Below are positions 10,214 to 20,144 of a stretch of 26,689 nt of DNA, in pieces. Made by a program: the position numbers and the translations under genes. The notes beneath the pieces are model-generated. The model was not told where the DNA came from and ran no database searches. It saw only the letters and a program-made list of their open reading frames with translations. Positions within the stretch are counted from its first letter, which is position 1. Each line of letters starts with the position of its first letter. Source of the DNA: Hypsibius dujardini (Eukaryota > Tardigrada > Eutardigrada > Parachela > Hypsibiidae); contig LRSR01013267.1 of the NCBI GenBank assembly GCA_001579985.1, forward strand, positions 1 through 26,689, read 5' to 3'.

Positions 10214-12813
10214 ATGCAGATTGCCATCGGATCCTACGATGGTCTTGTTGCCGGATATCAGCTAACACGGACTGCTGAGAGCGCTAATGGCGATGCCACC
10301 AATTGCTTCGTAAGTAACTGTTTGTGTCCTGAGATTCGAACGACGTCACAGTGTCAGTTTCTACTTTACTGTCTCAAACTCCAAACTGGCAACGGCCGGC
10401 TCCGAGCAAACCGTTCGATAGAAATAAATTCACGTGTCAGTGAAAGTCCTGAGATTCGAATGACGTCACAGTGTCAGTTTCTACTTTACTGTCTCAAACT
10501 CCAAACTGGCAACGGCCGGCTCCGAGCGAACGGCTCGATAGAAATAAACTCATCTGTCGGTTCGAATCTGAGGAAAATGTTTTTTAAACTGAAAATGTTT
10601 TTTTTTTCTGAATTTTATTTTACTTTCAGAAATTCACCCAGAAATTCAATGACAATTCCCACTTGGGCTGCGTGAAGAGTCTCGCCGTGTCCCCGAAAGG
10701 CATTCTGGCATCCGGCAGCACCGATGAAACTATTCACCTTTTCAATCTGGAGCGTGAAATCTCGATCGGCACTCTCGTTTCCCATGAAGGTGAGCGTGCT
10801 TTCTTCGTCACAGCGTGTGCTGAGTCATGTTCGGATTTTTACCCCCAGGAGATATCACTTGCCTCAAGTTTGTCGGGAAGGATTTTCTGTACAGCGGCAG
10901 CGCGGACGGAACGATCCGAATGTGGCGTACGCGAATCTGGGAGCTGCAGCGGACGTTCAAGGGCCACAAAGGTACGTGTCCTTGATTGATTGATTGACGG
11001 GCACGGGAGTTGTTGGTTTGGCCTTTAATGCTATGCATTGATTGATTGATTGACGGACTCGGGAGTTGGTTGGGCCTTTAATGCTATGCATTGATTGATT
11101 GATTGACGGATTCTGGAGTTCTTGGTTGGGCATTAAATGCAATGCATTGATTGATTGATTGACGGACTCAGGAGTTGTTGGTTGTTCATTTGATGCGATG
11201 GATTGATTGATTGATTGCTTGATCAGTTTATTTAGCTTTCGCAAAAGTATAAATCGATACTTAATTAAAACAGAATATCTTAATAATATTAAATCTTATA
11301 TTAAATGAGTGCAGAAAAGAATTCAATTCAAGCAAGTTGATTATCTCCACGGCGAATTGATTGATTGGTTGATTATTTTTATTTGTATTAACAGCTGTTT
11401 TGCTGATTCGTTAAATCTTGTGATGGTTTTATAGGCGCTGTCCTGCATTTCGACGTCCACCCCTCGAAAAAGCTAGCCCTTTCAGTTGGCGCTGACAAGA
11501 AGCTCATCGCATGGGATCTCGTGGCTGGAAAGTACTCTTTCATTCGGAACATGAAGAAAGTGTGCGAGGCAGTGGTCTTCAACAAGTCCGGCACGCGGTA
11601 TGCCATTCGCAGTGGATCGACGGTCGATGTGTATGACCTAACGGTATCTTGACTTACACACATGGCCACAATTTTGGGTGGCAGACTTTACGCCAAAAAG
11701 GTGGTCCGAGTTCGAGCCAAGAGTGGCTCAAACTCAGATCACCCTGATGGCTCGAACTCAGACCACCCTGATGGCTCGAACTCTGCCACCCAAAATTGTG
11801 GCCATGTGTTTTACTTCTGCAACTGCAACTGCATCCATAATGACCAAGCGATACATCTGCGTATGTGAATTGGTTGATGAAGAGTGGTTTTATTTTAGGC
11901 AACGGAAGCAATCTACACGGAGGATATCAAGTGCCACATCAACGATACCGCCTTCCTCAACGACGACGTCTTCGTTGTCGCGGGTGATAGCGAAAGCCTA
12001 ATATTGTTTGACGCTGCCAAAAAGTGCCGCCTGATGGAGTTCGCATCGCATAAAGTGAGAGTGCGAGCTGTCGTGCCGGTGCGGACGTCGTCGCCGGACA
12101 GCTTTCTCCTCTTCTCCTGTTCCAGTGATGAAACGGTCAAAGCTTGGTCTTTGCAACTGACAGAGGTAATAATCGGGATCTATGCGTCGCCTACTAACTT
12201 GTCTGTCTGTCTCTAACCGTTTCTATGTGTATGTATGTCTGGCTGATTATTTGTCTGTCTGTTAGTCAGTCTGTCTGCCTGTCTGTAACTATCTGACAAT
12301 GTCTCTCTGCGTGTCTGCTTGCCTACCTATCTGTTTGTCTGTCTCCCACATGTGTCTGCCTGCCTGCCTGCCTGCCTGCTTGCTTGCCTGCCTGTCTGCC
12401 TGCCTGTCTGCTTGCTTGCCTGCCACAAATCAAAATATTTGTGCTTCCACCAAAAGTTTCACGCGTCACCGGTGATGGGATCTCAGCTTGCCTCCTCTGC
12501 CCACTTCGATCATGTTTTTATACTTCGTTATAAACCTAGTCCTTCTTCCATGCAGAAAACCAGTGTCTGCCTAGCCTCGATCAACGTCTGCTGCCGCATC
12601 ACCAGTATGGCAGTTCACGCACCCGGCGGAAGCGCTACCAAGCTGCTGACCGCTCCCGACGCGGAGTCAGTTCCCGCTGTGGTAGCCGGAAAGAAGAAGA
12701 ACCTCACGGCGAAGAAGGTCCTACCGGATGTGACAGATTCAACCACGAAACGAAAGGGCATTTTAAAAGATCCGACGGTTAAAAAGGCGAAAGGCTCAAA
12801 AAAGTTAGAGTGA
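10214..12813 (+). CDS. PAK1IP1: PAK1-interacting protein 1 (Mak11-like WD40 protein), 6 exons
   Basis: PAK1IP1/Mak11 is a nucleolar WD40 propeller protein required for 60S ribosomal subunit assembly. The mammalian protein also inhibits PAK1. Exons are 10214-10309, 10630-10789, 10849-10971, 11435-11643, 11899-12165 and 12556-12813, all in phase, giving 370 aa (human about 392). WD-type blocks can be read in order: ASGSTDETIHLFNLE, then ITCLKFVGKDFLYSGSADG with MW, then HPSKKLALSVGADKKLIAWDL (very close to the family's HPSGKLALSVGTDKTLRTWNL), VFVVAGDSESLILFD and FSCSSDETVKAWSL. The last about 60 residues are Lys-rich (GKKKN, VKKAKGSKK), as expected of a nucleolar tail. Intron 1 contains a 120-bp tandem duplication, intron 3 a 55-bp minisatellite, intron 4 a foldback element and intron 5 (TGTC/TGCC)n. 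A candidate AATAAA at 13125-13130 falls inside the convergent TMEM14 gene, so the transcripts probably overlap. Confidence 0.95.
10326..10562. repeat. 120-bp tandem duplication in PAK1IP1 intron 1
   Basis: Copies start at 10326 and 10446, each opening with GTCCTGAGATTCGAA(C/T)GACG. They differ at only a few positions over the first about 105 bases, so the duplication is recent. It makes up most of the 320-base intron. Confidence 0.92.
10982..11220. repeat. About 55-bp minisatellite in PAK1IP1 intron 3
   Basis: Four copies of TTGATTGATTGATTGACGG followed by a GGAGTTGTTGGTTGGGC and AATGC(T/A)ATGCA segment. Later copies diverge progressively. Confidence 0.92.
11658..11809. mobile_element. Foldback element nearly filling PAK1IP1 intron 4
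   Basis: Perfect 26-bp arms at 11658-11683 and 11784-11809 (TGGCCACAATTTTGGGTGGC core). Inside is a second inverted pair (GGTGGTCCGAGTTCGAGCCA against its complement) and three direct copies of a TGGCTCGAACTCAGACCACC-like unit. It starts 14 bases after the donor of the 255-base intron. Confidence 0.9.
12196..12424. repeat. (TGTC/TGCC)n repeat in PAK1IP1 intron 5
   Basis: A degenerate TGTC array that becomes a TGCC/TTGC array near 12355-12424, within the intron 12166-12555. Confidence 0.93.
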
Positions 12814-12954
12814 ACATGAACAGCAAAAAACTTTTCTCTTGAACTTTGTCGTGCACAAACGTTCTGTTAAAATCCAACAAATGATGATTAAGTTCTATGC
12901 TGAAAAAGTGGCGGTTGCCGCTTGGTCTTGTCAAACGTTTCGGAAAAAAACTAG

Positions 12955-13034
12955 TACTGCGTTCCAATTCCAGTTCCAGATTGCGTTCCAATTCCAATTC
13001 CAGTTCCAGATTGCGTTCCAGTTCCAGTTTGCTG
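12955..13034. repeat. TTCCAR hexamer repeat between PAK1IP1 and TMEM14 stops
   Basis: Tandem TTCCAATTCCAGTTCCAGATTGCG units in the 231-base convergent 3' gap. No reverse-strand AATAAA for TMEM14 was found here. Confidence 0.85.
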
Positions 13035-13044
13035 GTTTCGTTTT

Positions 13045-13859
13045 TCATCGGACGTACGTCTGCCCATAGCGCAGCAGCATGAGAAGGCTGAAAAAAAAGT
13101 CCAAAAGCATACGAAAAAAAGCATAATAAAAGATAATGCACAAAACAAGAAACGCGACGAAAAAAAGTTCAGGAGGCAGGTGGTTCTACTGTAAGTTTAG
13201 ACGACTGGTTGATTGATTGATTGATTACTTGGTCAAGAAAGTCACAATCAATCGATCAATCTATCAATCCCGGTACAACTCATCGTTTCGAACAAGTCGT
13301 ACACACCTCAACGACGCGACCATTCCGGCAGGCATGAAAGCGCCGGTTTTCAAGAAGCGCGAGCCCATAACTCCGGTCAGCACGCCACTTGCAACTAGAA
13401 TAGGATAAAACGTGAGAAATAAAGAAGTGATAAGTGGAAGTCAGTCAAAACAAATTTGAGTGCTCCCTGGATTCGTCCAATTCCCAGGAGCAGGTGACGA
13501 AATCTTACTAGTAGAAAGGAGGACGTTCCCGCGATCCTGCGACACCATGTAAGCACCCAATCCGAGTACGCCGCCGAAGAGCAAGCCCATCGCGAGCGAA
13601 GGTACACTGCCTGCGAAGAAGCCAAGAACGAACTCATTAATCCGCCTGGCCGAAATGTTGGTTGATGAAGCGATAACACCCTGAGTCTACACCGACGTCC
13701 AAGTAATACAGCCACGCGGGTGGCCGGAGAGGAAAATTCCCGATAAATAAACTTACCAGCCTTGGCATAGCCGGTTACTCCGCCCGCTGCGACGACCGCT
13801 GCATAGACATAGCCCAAATAATCCGGCTGGCTGGGATGAAGCAGATTGCGAAGACTCAT
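13045..13859 (-). CDS. TMEM14C: TMEM14 family mitochondrial membrane protein, 4 exons
   Basis: TMEM14 proteins are small four-helix proteins. Vertebrate TMEM14C is a mitochondrial inner-membrane protein needed for protoporphyrinogen import in haem synthesis. Exons are 13859-13757, 13610-13509, 13394-13307 and 13087-13045, giving 111 aa, essentially the family length (112 in human TMEM14C). Diagnostic blocks are [22 protein letters not shown] across exons 1-2, [13 protein letters not shown] in exon 2 and TGAFMPAGM in exon 3. Exon 4 restores SLLML, matching SLLMV of the vertebrate protein. Hydrophobic segments lie at about residues 15-31, 37-55, 64-80 and 88-103. The last exon was placed by the acceptor at 13090-13088; an upstream acceptor gives a long low-complexity frame with no family likeness. 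It cannot be assigned to a TMEM14 A, B or C paralogue. It is convergent with PAK1IP1 and divergent from ARPC2. Confidence 0.94.
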
Positions 13860-14379
13860 GATAAACCGGGAGAGCAGCTTTCGGGGAGAAAAAATTGTGC
13901 TACGAAATTTGAAAACGTCGACAGGCACGGCACGAGAAAATCGTCTGGAAACGGTCCAGGTCAAGTCTGGACTGTTTCAGGGCACACCACTCGACAGAGG
14001 CATAAGCGCGAATAACGTGCTAATGTGAGCCATCGTGATGACTTTGCGAGTCTGGCCTGTTTTAGGGCACATCACTCGACAGAGGCATAAGCGCGAATAA
14101 CGTGCTGATTTGAGACATCGTGATGACTTTACGAGTCTGGCCTGTTTCGGGCTATTCCAATCACGCTGGGGGCTTTCTCACATTTGTTTACTTTTTTTGT
14201 GGGCAGTTCTCGCATCTTCAGAGCATCGTAAAATAAGCTCTCGCTGCGATATATTTGGAGTTTTTGATTTAACCTTTGTCCTTAGAAGCCCTTTCAATTT
14301 TTCTTTGGTATTTGCTGACGCAATTGCGAGTAGTGTTTAGAGAGGAGGCAACACTCGGAAGAAAAAACATCGCGGAAAG
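13860..14379. promoter_or_regulatory. Divergent promoter region of TMEM14 and ARPC2
   Basis: 520 bases separate the two start codons. The region contains an 85-bp tandem repeat (13970-14150) followed by unique sequence. No clear TATA box was recognised. Confidence 0.6.
13970..14152. repeat. 85-bp tandem repeat in the TMEM14/ARPC2 promoter
   Basis: Two full copies and a short third start. Each contains ACTCGACAGAGGCATAAGCG, AATAACGTGCT and CATCGTGATGACTTT, and copies differ at about ten positions. Confidence 0.92.
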
Positions 14380-15385
14380 ATGATTCTTCTGGAGATCAAA
14401 AACAGGATCATCGAGGAGACACTCAAACTCCGTTTTGAAGGCGCAAAGGCTGGGTAAGCTACAAGTCTGCAATTGAATGCCTGGTGGTGAGCGAAGCAGT
14501 TTCGTATTTGCGACAGAAATAAAGCGGAGAACGTCGACGTGACTTTTGCCGATTTTGATGGCGTTCTTTTCCATATCTCCAATCCCAATGGCGACAAATC
14601 CAAACTCCGAGTAAGTTACCGCTAGTCCGAGCAGTTTCTGAATCTTGATACGGAGTACTCTTGCAATTGTAATCATGTTTCGGGCAGCAGATGTCCTTAA
14701 TGGAGCTTCGAGTGGTCTTATTGTCGTTGATTGATCGATTGTTTAATAATTTGGTCGATCTCTTGATTGATTGATTGTGATGTTTGATTAACGTCTCACT
14801 CGTATGATTGATTGATTGATTGATTGATGAGATGGCCGCTTCCGTGTTTGGCCAATCCCTTTATTGTCAAACTATTTGCAGCTAAGCGCGTCGCTGAAGT
14901 TTTACAAGGAACTGCAGGAACACGGAGCGGATGAGGTAAGAACTATTGTTGTTTGAATCAAAAGTCTGGAATTTAAATTTAATTATTATTTGATTTATGC
15001 TTTAAACGGGATTTTAAATTATTCACCAAATTTGTACCTTTTCTTCCTTGAGTTTAACCGATACCCCAGTTTTGGCTTTCTTACTTGTCAACTTTCAACC
15101 ACCGTAGCTGCTGAAACGGGAATATGCAACCTACTTGTGCGCCGTGGAGCAGGGCTACAATATTAGCCTGGAATACGACCTGGAGAAGATCGCCGCACAA
15201 CCGGCCGAGGCGGTCGAGGAGATCATCAGCAAAGCCGCCTTGATCAAACGAAACTGCTTTAGCTCGGTGTTTGAGAAGTACTTTAACTTCCAAGAGAAGG
15301 GTGAACTCGGACAGCAACGTGCGGTCATTCACTACCGCGACGACGAAACGATGTGAGATCATAGCGACACACAGACACACACACA

Positions 15386-15428
<43 letters not shown>

Positions 15429-15446
15429 CACACAGACACACACACA

Positions 15447-15498
<52 letters not shown>

Positions 15499-15537
15499 GA
15501 CATACATACAGACAGACAGACAAACAGACAGACAAGC

Positions 15538-15574
<37 letters not shown>

Positions 15575-16493
15575 GCGCAGCTTCAAAGCTTGTTCGGATC
15601 TTTAGGTATGTCGAAGCACAACATGATCGGGTTACCGTCATCTTCAGTACGGTTTTCAAGTGTGCGGACGATATCGTAATCGGAAAGGTCTTCGTCCAGG
15701 AGTTCAAGGAAGGCCGACGTGGAAGCACCACCGCGCCGCAAGTTCTCTTCAGTCATCGCGATCCACCCATGGAGCTGCAAGGCACAGATGCCCGCGTGGG
15801 CGACAACATTGGCTACATCACTTTTGGTATGGTGACCCTTTTAGCGCAGAATGTGTGGGTTGAAACTGCTCATTGTATGGTTGTTGTTGTCCAGTTCTTC
15901 AGCCGCGACACATTAACAAGCAAGCCCGGGAGAACACCATCAATTTGATCCACACCGTTCGCGATTACGTTCACTACCACATCAAGTGTTCCAAAGCGTA
16001 CATTCATTCCCGAATGCGGGCTAAAACTTCCGAGTTCGTCAAGGTGTTGAATCGTGCCCGGCCGGAGCCGAAGGGAGAAAGACAGAGGAAGACAATGACG
16101 TGAGTTCCTCTGATAACCTTGCGTTCCTTGTGCTGGTCCGTCTATTGGTCATTACGTTCTCTGCGAGTGCAGACGCGCTCATATATCTGTTTGTCTATGT
16201 TGCCCATGGCTGGCCTGGCGCAGTTGTCTGCCTACGTGACTGTTTTGTCTGCTGTGTCTCCTAACAGTTAGTTGCTAATTCGTCTGGCTAATAACTCTTT
16301 GCATGTCTGGTCTTTAGCTGCTCGTGTCTTTTGGTCAGAGTTCTAATACAAACTGCTGCTCGTTGTCTCAAGTTGTGCGTAGCTCGCTTATTTGCCTGTG
16401 GAACACGTTTGTCTGCCGTGTCTCTCCACAATGAGTTATTTTCTTTACGAGTTTACGTCTCTGCTAGCTTGTCTAGCTAACTGCCTGTCTGCC

Positions 16494-16540
<47 letters not shown>

Positions 16541-16676
16541 TTGTCTGTTTGTCTACCTGTCTGTCTGTCTGTCTGTCTGGTTGGTTTACCTGCTTTTGCT
16601 TCTGCCTTTGGTTAGAAATCCAATACCCACTGTTGCTTTTTGTTGCAGCGGGAAGACATTCGTGCAGGCGGACTAG
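14380..16676 (+). CDS. ARPC2: Actin-related protein 2/3 complex subunit 2 (p34-Arc), 7 exons
   Basis: ARPC2 forms, with ARPC4, the structural core of the Arp2/3 actin-nucleating complex and contacts the mother filament. Exons are 14380-14453, 14517-14610, 14882-14935, 15108-15352, 15606-15826, 15895-16099 and 16649-16676, all in phase, giving 306 aa (human 300). Similarity is strong throughout: [15 protein letters not shown] at the start, then [37 protein letters not shown] and [13 protein letters not shown]. These are followed by [40 protein letters not shown], and [18 protein letters not shown] with VLNRARP. The protein ends TGKTFVQAD. The insertion relative to vertebrates is around residues 105-120 ([15 protein letters not shown]). 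Intron 4 is filled by a (CA)n/(GACA)n microsatellite and intron 6 holds (TGTC)n. No clear AATAAA was seen within 300 bp of the stop. Confidence 0.98.
14724..14830. repeat. (TGAT)n repeat in ARPC2 intron 2
   Basis: Three short TTGATTGATTG blocks with unique spacers, in intron 14611-14881. Confidence 0.85.
15360..15575. repeat. (CA)n and (GACA)n compound microsatellite in ARPC2 intron 4
   Basis: About 130 bases of CA dinucleotides with periodic GACACA interruptions, then about 85 bases of CAGA. It is most of the 253-base intron and begins 7 bases after the splice donor. Confidence 0.96.
16480..16580. repeat. (TGTC)n repeat in ARPC2 intron 6
   Basis: A TGTC array within the intron 16100-16648. 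The rest of this intron is TGTC-like but heavily degenerate. Confidence 0.9.
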
Positions 16677-17147
16677 CCCTAGTCTTCATTGGGCAGCTGT
16701 ACTATTTATTCCATTTTTTTATTGAGTGATGAGTGGAACGTTCTGGTTTTATCGCAATAATTCGCCGTTCAGGTAATCGTGCACGTTGAAGTTTCTCCTT
16801 CCGTGAAAAGTAAACCCCATCCTGTCTGCGTGGAGTTTGGGGATTTAGATTAGTGCAGGTGATCAATCAATCAAGCAACCGAAAAGTTGAAAAAAATTTA
16901 GATCTCGCGTGCAGATTCCCGTAATGTACCTTGCAATCAACTGAGACATTCCAGGAAGTTTATCTTCACATTCACAACCATTCGCATAGCAATCAGTAAA
17001 AAAGGGAAACAAAAATGAGCTACAAACAAGTCGAGCCTCGGAAAGGCGTCTTTGAAGTCACCGGGAAACTTTGCCCACAAACACGCTACACATTCACACG
17101 CACACTAGTCGAGCAAGCAAGAAAAACGTCCAACACTCCTAAAGAGG
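16677..17147. other. Convergent 3' flank between ARPC2 and the glycine-rich gene
   Basis: Holds a reverse-strand AATAAA at 16710-16705 and TTTTTTTATT at 16714-16723, usable by the minus-strand gene. No additional gene was seen. Confidence 0.5.
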
Positions 17148-17983
17148 CTAGTAAAATCCCCCGTTCGGTCCGCCGCCGCTGCCGCCGTAGGGTCCGCCGC
17201 GGCCCTGTCGTCCATTACCACTCATGCCGCCCATATCATTGCTGGCGTAGCCGCTTCCGCCCGACCGACTTCCGCCATACCCGCCGCCGTAGTAGTCATT
17301 CATCCCTCCGTCGTAGAGACCACCCTGCATGCCATAGCGGCCACCCTGAGAGCCATAGCGACCGCCTAGGAGCTGCTGGTCATAGAGACCTCCCTGACCG
17401 TTGTAGTTCCCCTGACCGCCGTAGCCGCTGCCGTATCCGCCGTAGCCGCCGTCCAGCGAGAGGTAGGTGCCCTGGGGTCCTCCTTCAGAGCCGGAACCAT
17501 AGCTGGGTCCTCCGAGCGCAGCGTCCTGCTGTTGGCCCTGGAGAGGTCCCTGACGAGGTCCCTGCTGCGAAGACGGTCCGCCAGACTGGCTGTCCATCTG
17601 CTGGCTTCCCTGGCCCTGGCGACCCATCCAAACTTGGCCTTGAGGTCCGCCGCCGCCGCCGGTGAGCTGGCCACTCTGCTGCTGCAGACTTCCGCCACCT
17701 CCGCCGCCGTTGAGGTCCCTGGCTGAAGGGCCGCCGTAAGGACTGCCGTATGGGCCGCCGCCACCGCCCGACGGGCCGTCCTGGCTGTTTTCCCCGTAGA
17801 AGCCACCCATGCCTACGGGGGAAAAATCCAGTGGAAAAATATAGAAAAATTAGGCGTCAAGCAGGCAAAAATCGGCCGCGAAAAAAATTCTCTGGAATGA
17901 ACATCATCTGCAAATAATTTGCCCTTACCGTGCGCCAGGGTCGCCCCGACGAGAATGAGGAAGATGGGGTTAGGGAAGCTCAT
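17148..17983 (-). CDS. Glycine-rich secreted protein of unknown function, 2 exons
   Basis: I do not recognise this protein. Exon 1 (17983-17929) encodes a typical signal peptide, MSFPNPIFLILVGATLAHG. Exon 2 (17812-17148) joins in phase 1, giving 239 aa. After the signal the chain is low complexity: Gly-rich blocks with Tyr, Ser, Gln and Pro. It starts with GGFYGEN and ends with PNGGFY. A middle part (about residues 75-120) is rich in Gln, Ser and Pro, and the C-terminal half repeats GGYGGYGSGYGG and GGRYGSQGGRYG-like units. It has no cysteine in the mature part, so it is unlikely to be a disulfide-folded peptide. The composition resembles cuticle, shell-matrix, adhesive or silk-like structural secretions, or glycine-rich antimicrobial proteins; which is undecided. 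The frame is high-GC and unbroken for 660 bases with a perfect splice join, which argues for a real gene. It is convergent with ARPC2 and divergent from PPP1R8. A reverse-strand AATAAA lies at 16710-16705. Confidence 0.72.
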
Positions 17984-18065
17984 TCTTATGAGCGGCGGGA
18001 ATAAAAGTGGACAACTGCGTGAAAAGATGCAGGAGAGAAAGGAGACGGAGGCAAGACGAAATCGC

Positions 18066-18126
18066 ACTGAAAATGAAATGCGGAAATGGTGCGGGAGAAA
18101 ATGAAATGCGGAAATGGTGCGGGAGA
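18066..18126. repeat. 29-30-bp tandem duplication
   Basis: GAAAATGAAATGCGGAAATG followed by GTGCGGGA occurs twice in direct succession. Confidence 0.85.
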
Positions 18127-18167
18127 AAAGTCTGCGAAATTTAGTGTGAAGTCACTGCGGAAATTTG

Positions 18168-18338
18168 TATGGCGCCATTAACATATTACGTAATTAAAAA
18201 TGGCCTTTTTCTACCACCCACCTACCCGGATAATCAAAATTGTACTGGAGAGCGGGGCCTATTTTACTGGTGAGTAATCAAGGGTCCAGACCACCCACCT
18301 ACCCTCCTTAGATTACGTAATATGTGCATGGTGTCCAT
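18168..18338. mobile_element. Short inverted-repeat (MITE-like) element
   Basis: Perfect 14-bp arms at 18181-18194 and 18312-18325 (ACATATTACGTAAT and its complement) extend outward with mismatches to about 27 bp. The interior carries two direct copies of CCACCCACCTACCC. Confidence 0.75.
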
Positions 18339-18630
18339 CCGGTCATCGGCACTGAAGGGGGTTGGCCTTACTCCGTCTGACTAGATTGAAAATTCAGGTG
18401 TCGCTGTGATTGGTTGAAAGCCAAAAATTGTGCTTGTTGGCTTGCCACACCAATTTGTTGTCTACTTCTGTGGAGCCGATAGGGCCATTTTTTTTTATTG
18501 AGAATTTTCAATTTTTGTTTTCCCTCCACGGTTCGGCGGAGAATTTTTTCGGAACAGATTTTATACGTGAATGCATTTCCTGTGACGAAAAAAAAGCTTT
18601 TTTGTTTGTCGCACGGCTGCAACCGAAGAA

Positions 18631-20095
18631 ATGGCTAGCGAATTCAAACCACCTTCATGGTGAGTGAACGAGAGTTTGCAACTTGCAAGTTTCGCGCTCC
18701 GCTTGTGCGTCGATTGATTGATTGTTGCAGGGCTGGTGATGGCGAAGCGGGCCTTCACTTGGACGTAATGAAAGAGGGAGTTCTAATCGGGGTAAGTGAA
18801 GACAGACTAGCCCCTCGAGTTTGAGATGGAACGGAGTGTTTGTTATTTTCAGAAGTTTGCAATCGACAAGAAGGTGTTTTATTTGTTTGGCCGCAATCCG
18901 GACGCTGTGGATTTTGCCATCGATCACGTATGTTGTGGACGGTTGATTGGTTGATTGACCGATAAATCGATTGAGTATATCATTCATTGATGGATTGCTT
19001 GATTGTACTTTGTTTCAACAGGTCTCCTGCTCTCGTGTTCATGCCGCACTGGTCCACCATAAAGCGCTCAAGCGGCCATTCCTTTTGGATTTAGGAAGCA
19101 GTAAGCATCGCTTTTCTCATTCGGTAATATTGTGTAAAAAATGTTCCTCCCCCCGGACAGCACATGGCACTTTTGTGGGGAATATCAGGCTGGAGGTGAG
19201 TCAGTCAATCAATCAATCAATCAATCAATTAATCCATCAATCAGTCAATCAATCAATCAATCAATCAATCAGTCAATCAATCAGTCAATCAGTCGATCAA
19301 TCACTCTTATAATCCCTCAATCAGTTAATCGATCAATCGATCAATCAATCAATCAATCAATCAATCACTCTTATAATCCCTCAATCAGTTAATCGATCAA
19401 TCAATCAATCGATCGATCAATCAATCATTCAATCATTCGATCAGTTAAACAATCAATCAATCACTCTAATAATCCCTCAATCAGTTAATCGATCAATCAA
19501 TCAATCGATCAATCAATCAATCAATCCATCGATCAGTCAAACAATCAATCAATCACTCTAATAATCCCTCAATCAGTTAATCAATCAATCAGTCAACCAA
19601 TCAGTCAACCAATCAGTCAATCAATCGATCAATCTGTCTGTTTTGCAGCCAAACAAACCGCAGCAACTCTTTGCGGACATGTGTTTTCACTTTGGCGCTT
19701 CAACGCGGCAGTACTTTCTGAGGGAGAAAGAGAAACCCGTTGTGGCGGCTGTGACGAAGGAGAAGGAGACAGCTTTACCAACCTCCCAAGCGGAATTAGA
19801 TGTAAAACAGTTTGCCCAGTCGTCCAAGACGATTATGCGCGGTTACATCTATTTCTGTATCTTTTGCAGACATTAACTATCTACAACACGGGGCAGAACC
19901 TTAAGCTGTCCGATCTCGCCGCGCCCCCGGAGCTGGTGAAGCGAACAAGTGTGAAGCGCAAGGTTGGCCGGGTGTCATTCCGCGATGAGGAAGACATCAT
20001 CAATCTGGAAGACTGTGATCCCAGCGTCGGCCGGTTCCAGAATCTGGTGGCCACAGAGATCGTTTCGCCCACTAACAAGGTGTGTTTGCTCCCTA

Positions 20096-20144
<49 letters not shown>

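Larger units (their letters stand above)
17984..18630. promoter_or_regulatory. Divergent promoter region of the glycine-rich gene and PPP1R8
   Basis: 647 bases separate the start codons. It contains a 29-bp tandem duplication (18066-18126), an inverted-repeat element (18168-18338) and unique sequence up to the PPP1R8 start. Confidence 0.55.

Noticed and set aside
12951-13148. Alternative longer last exon of TMEM14 with a Gly-Thr-rich tail
   Set aside because: It would give a hydrophobic low-complexity extension unlike any TMEM14. The acceptor at 13090-13088 instead restores SLLML and the exact family length.
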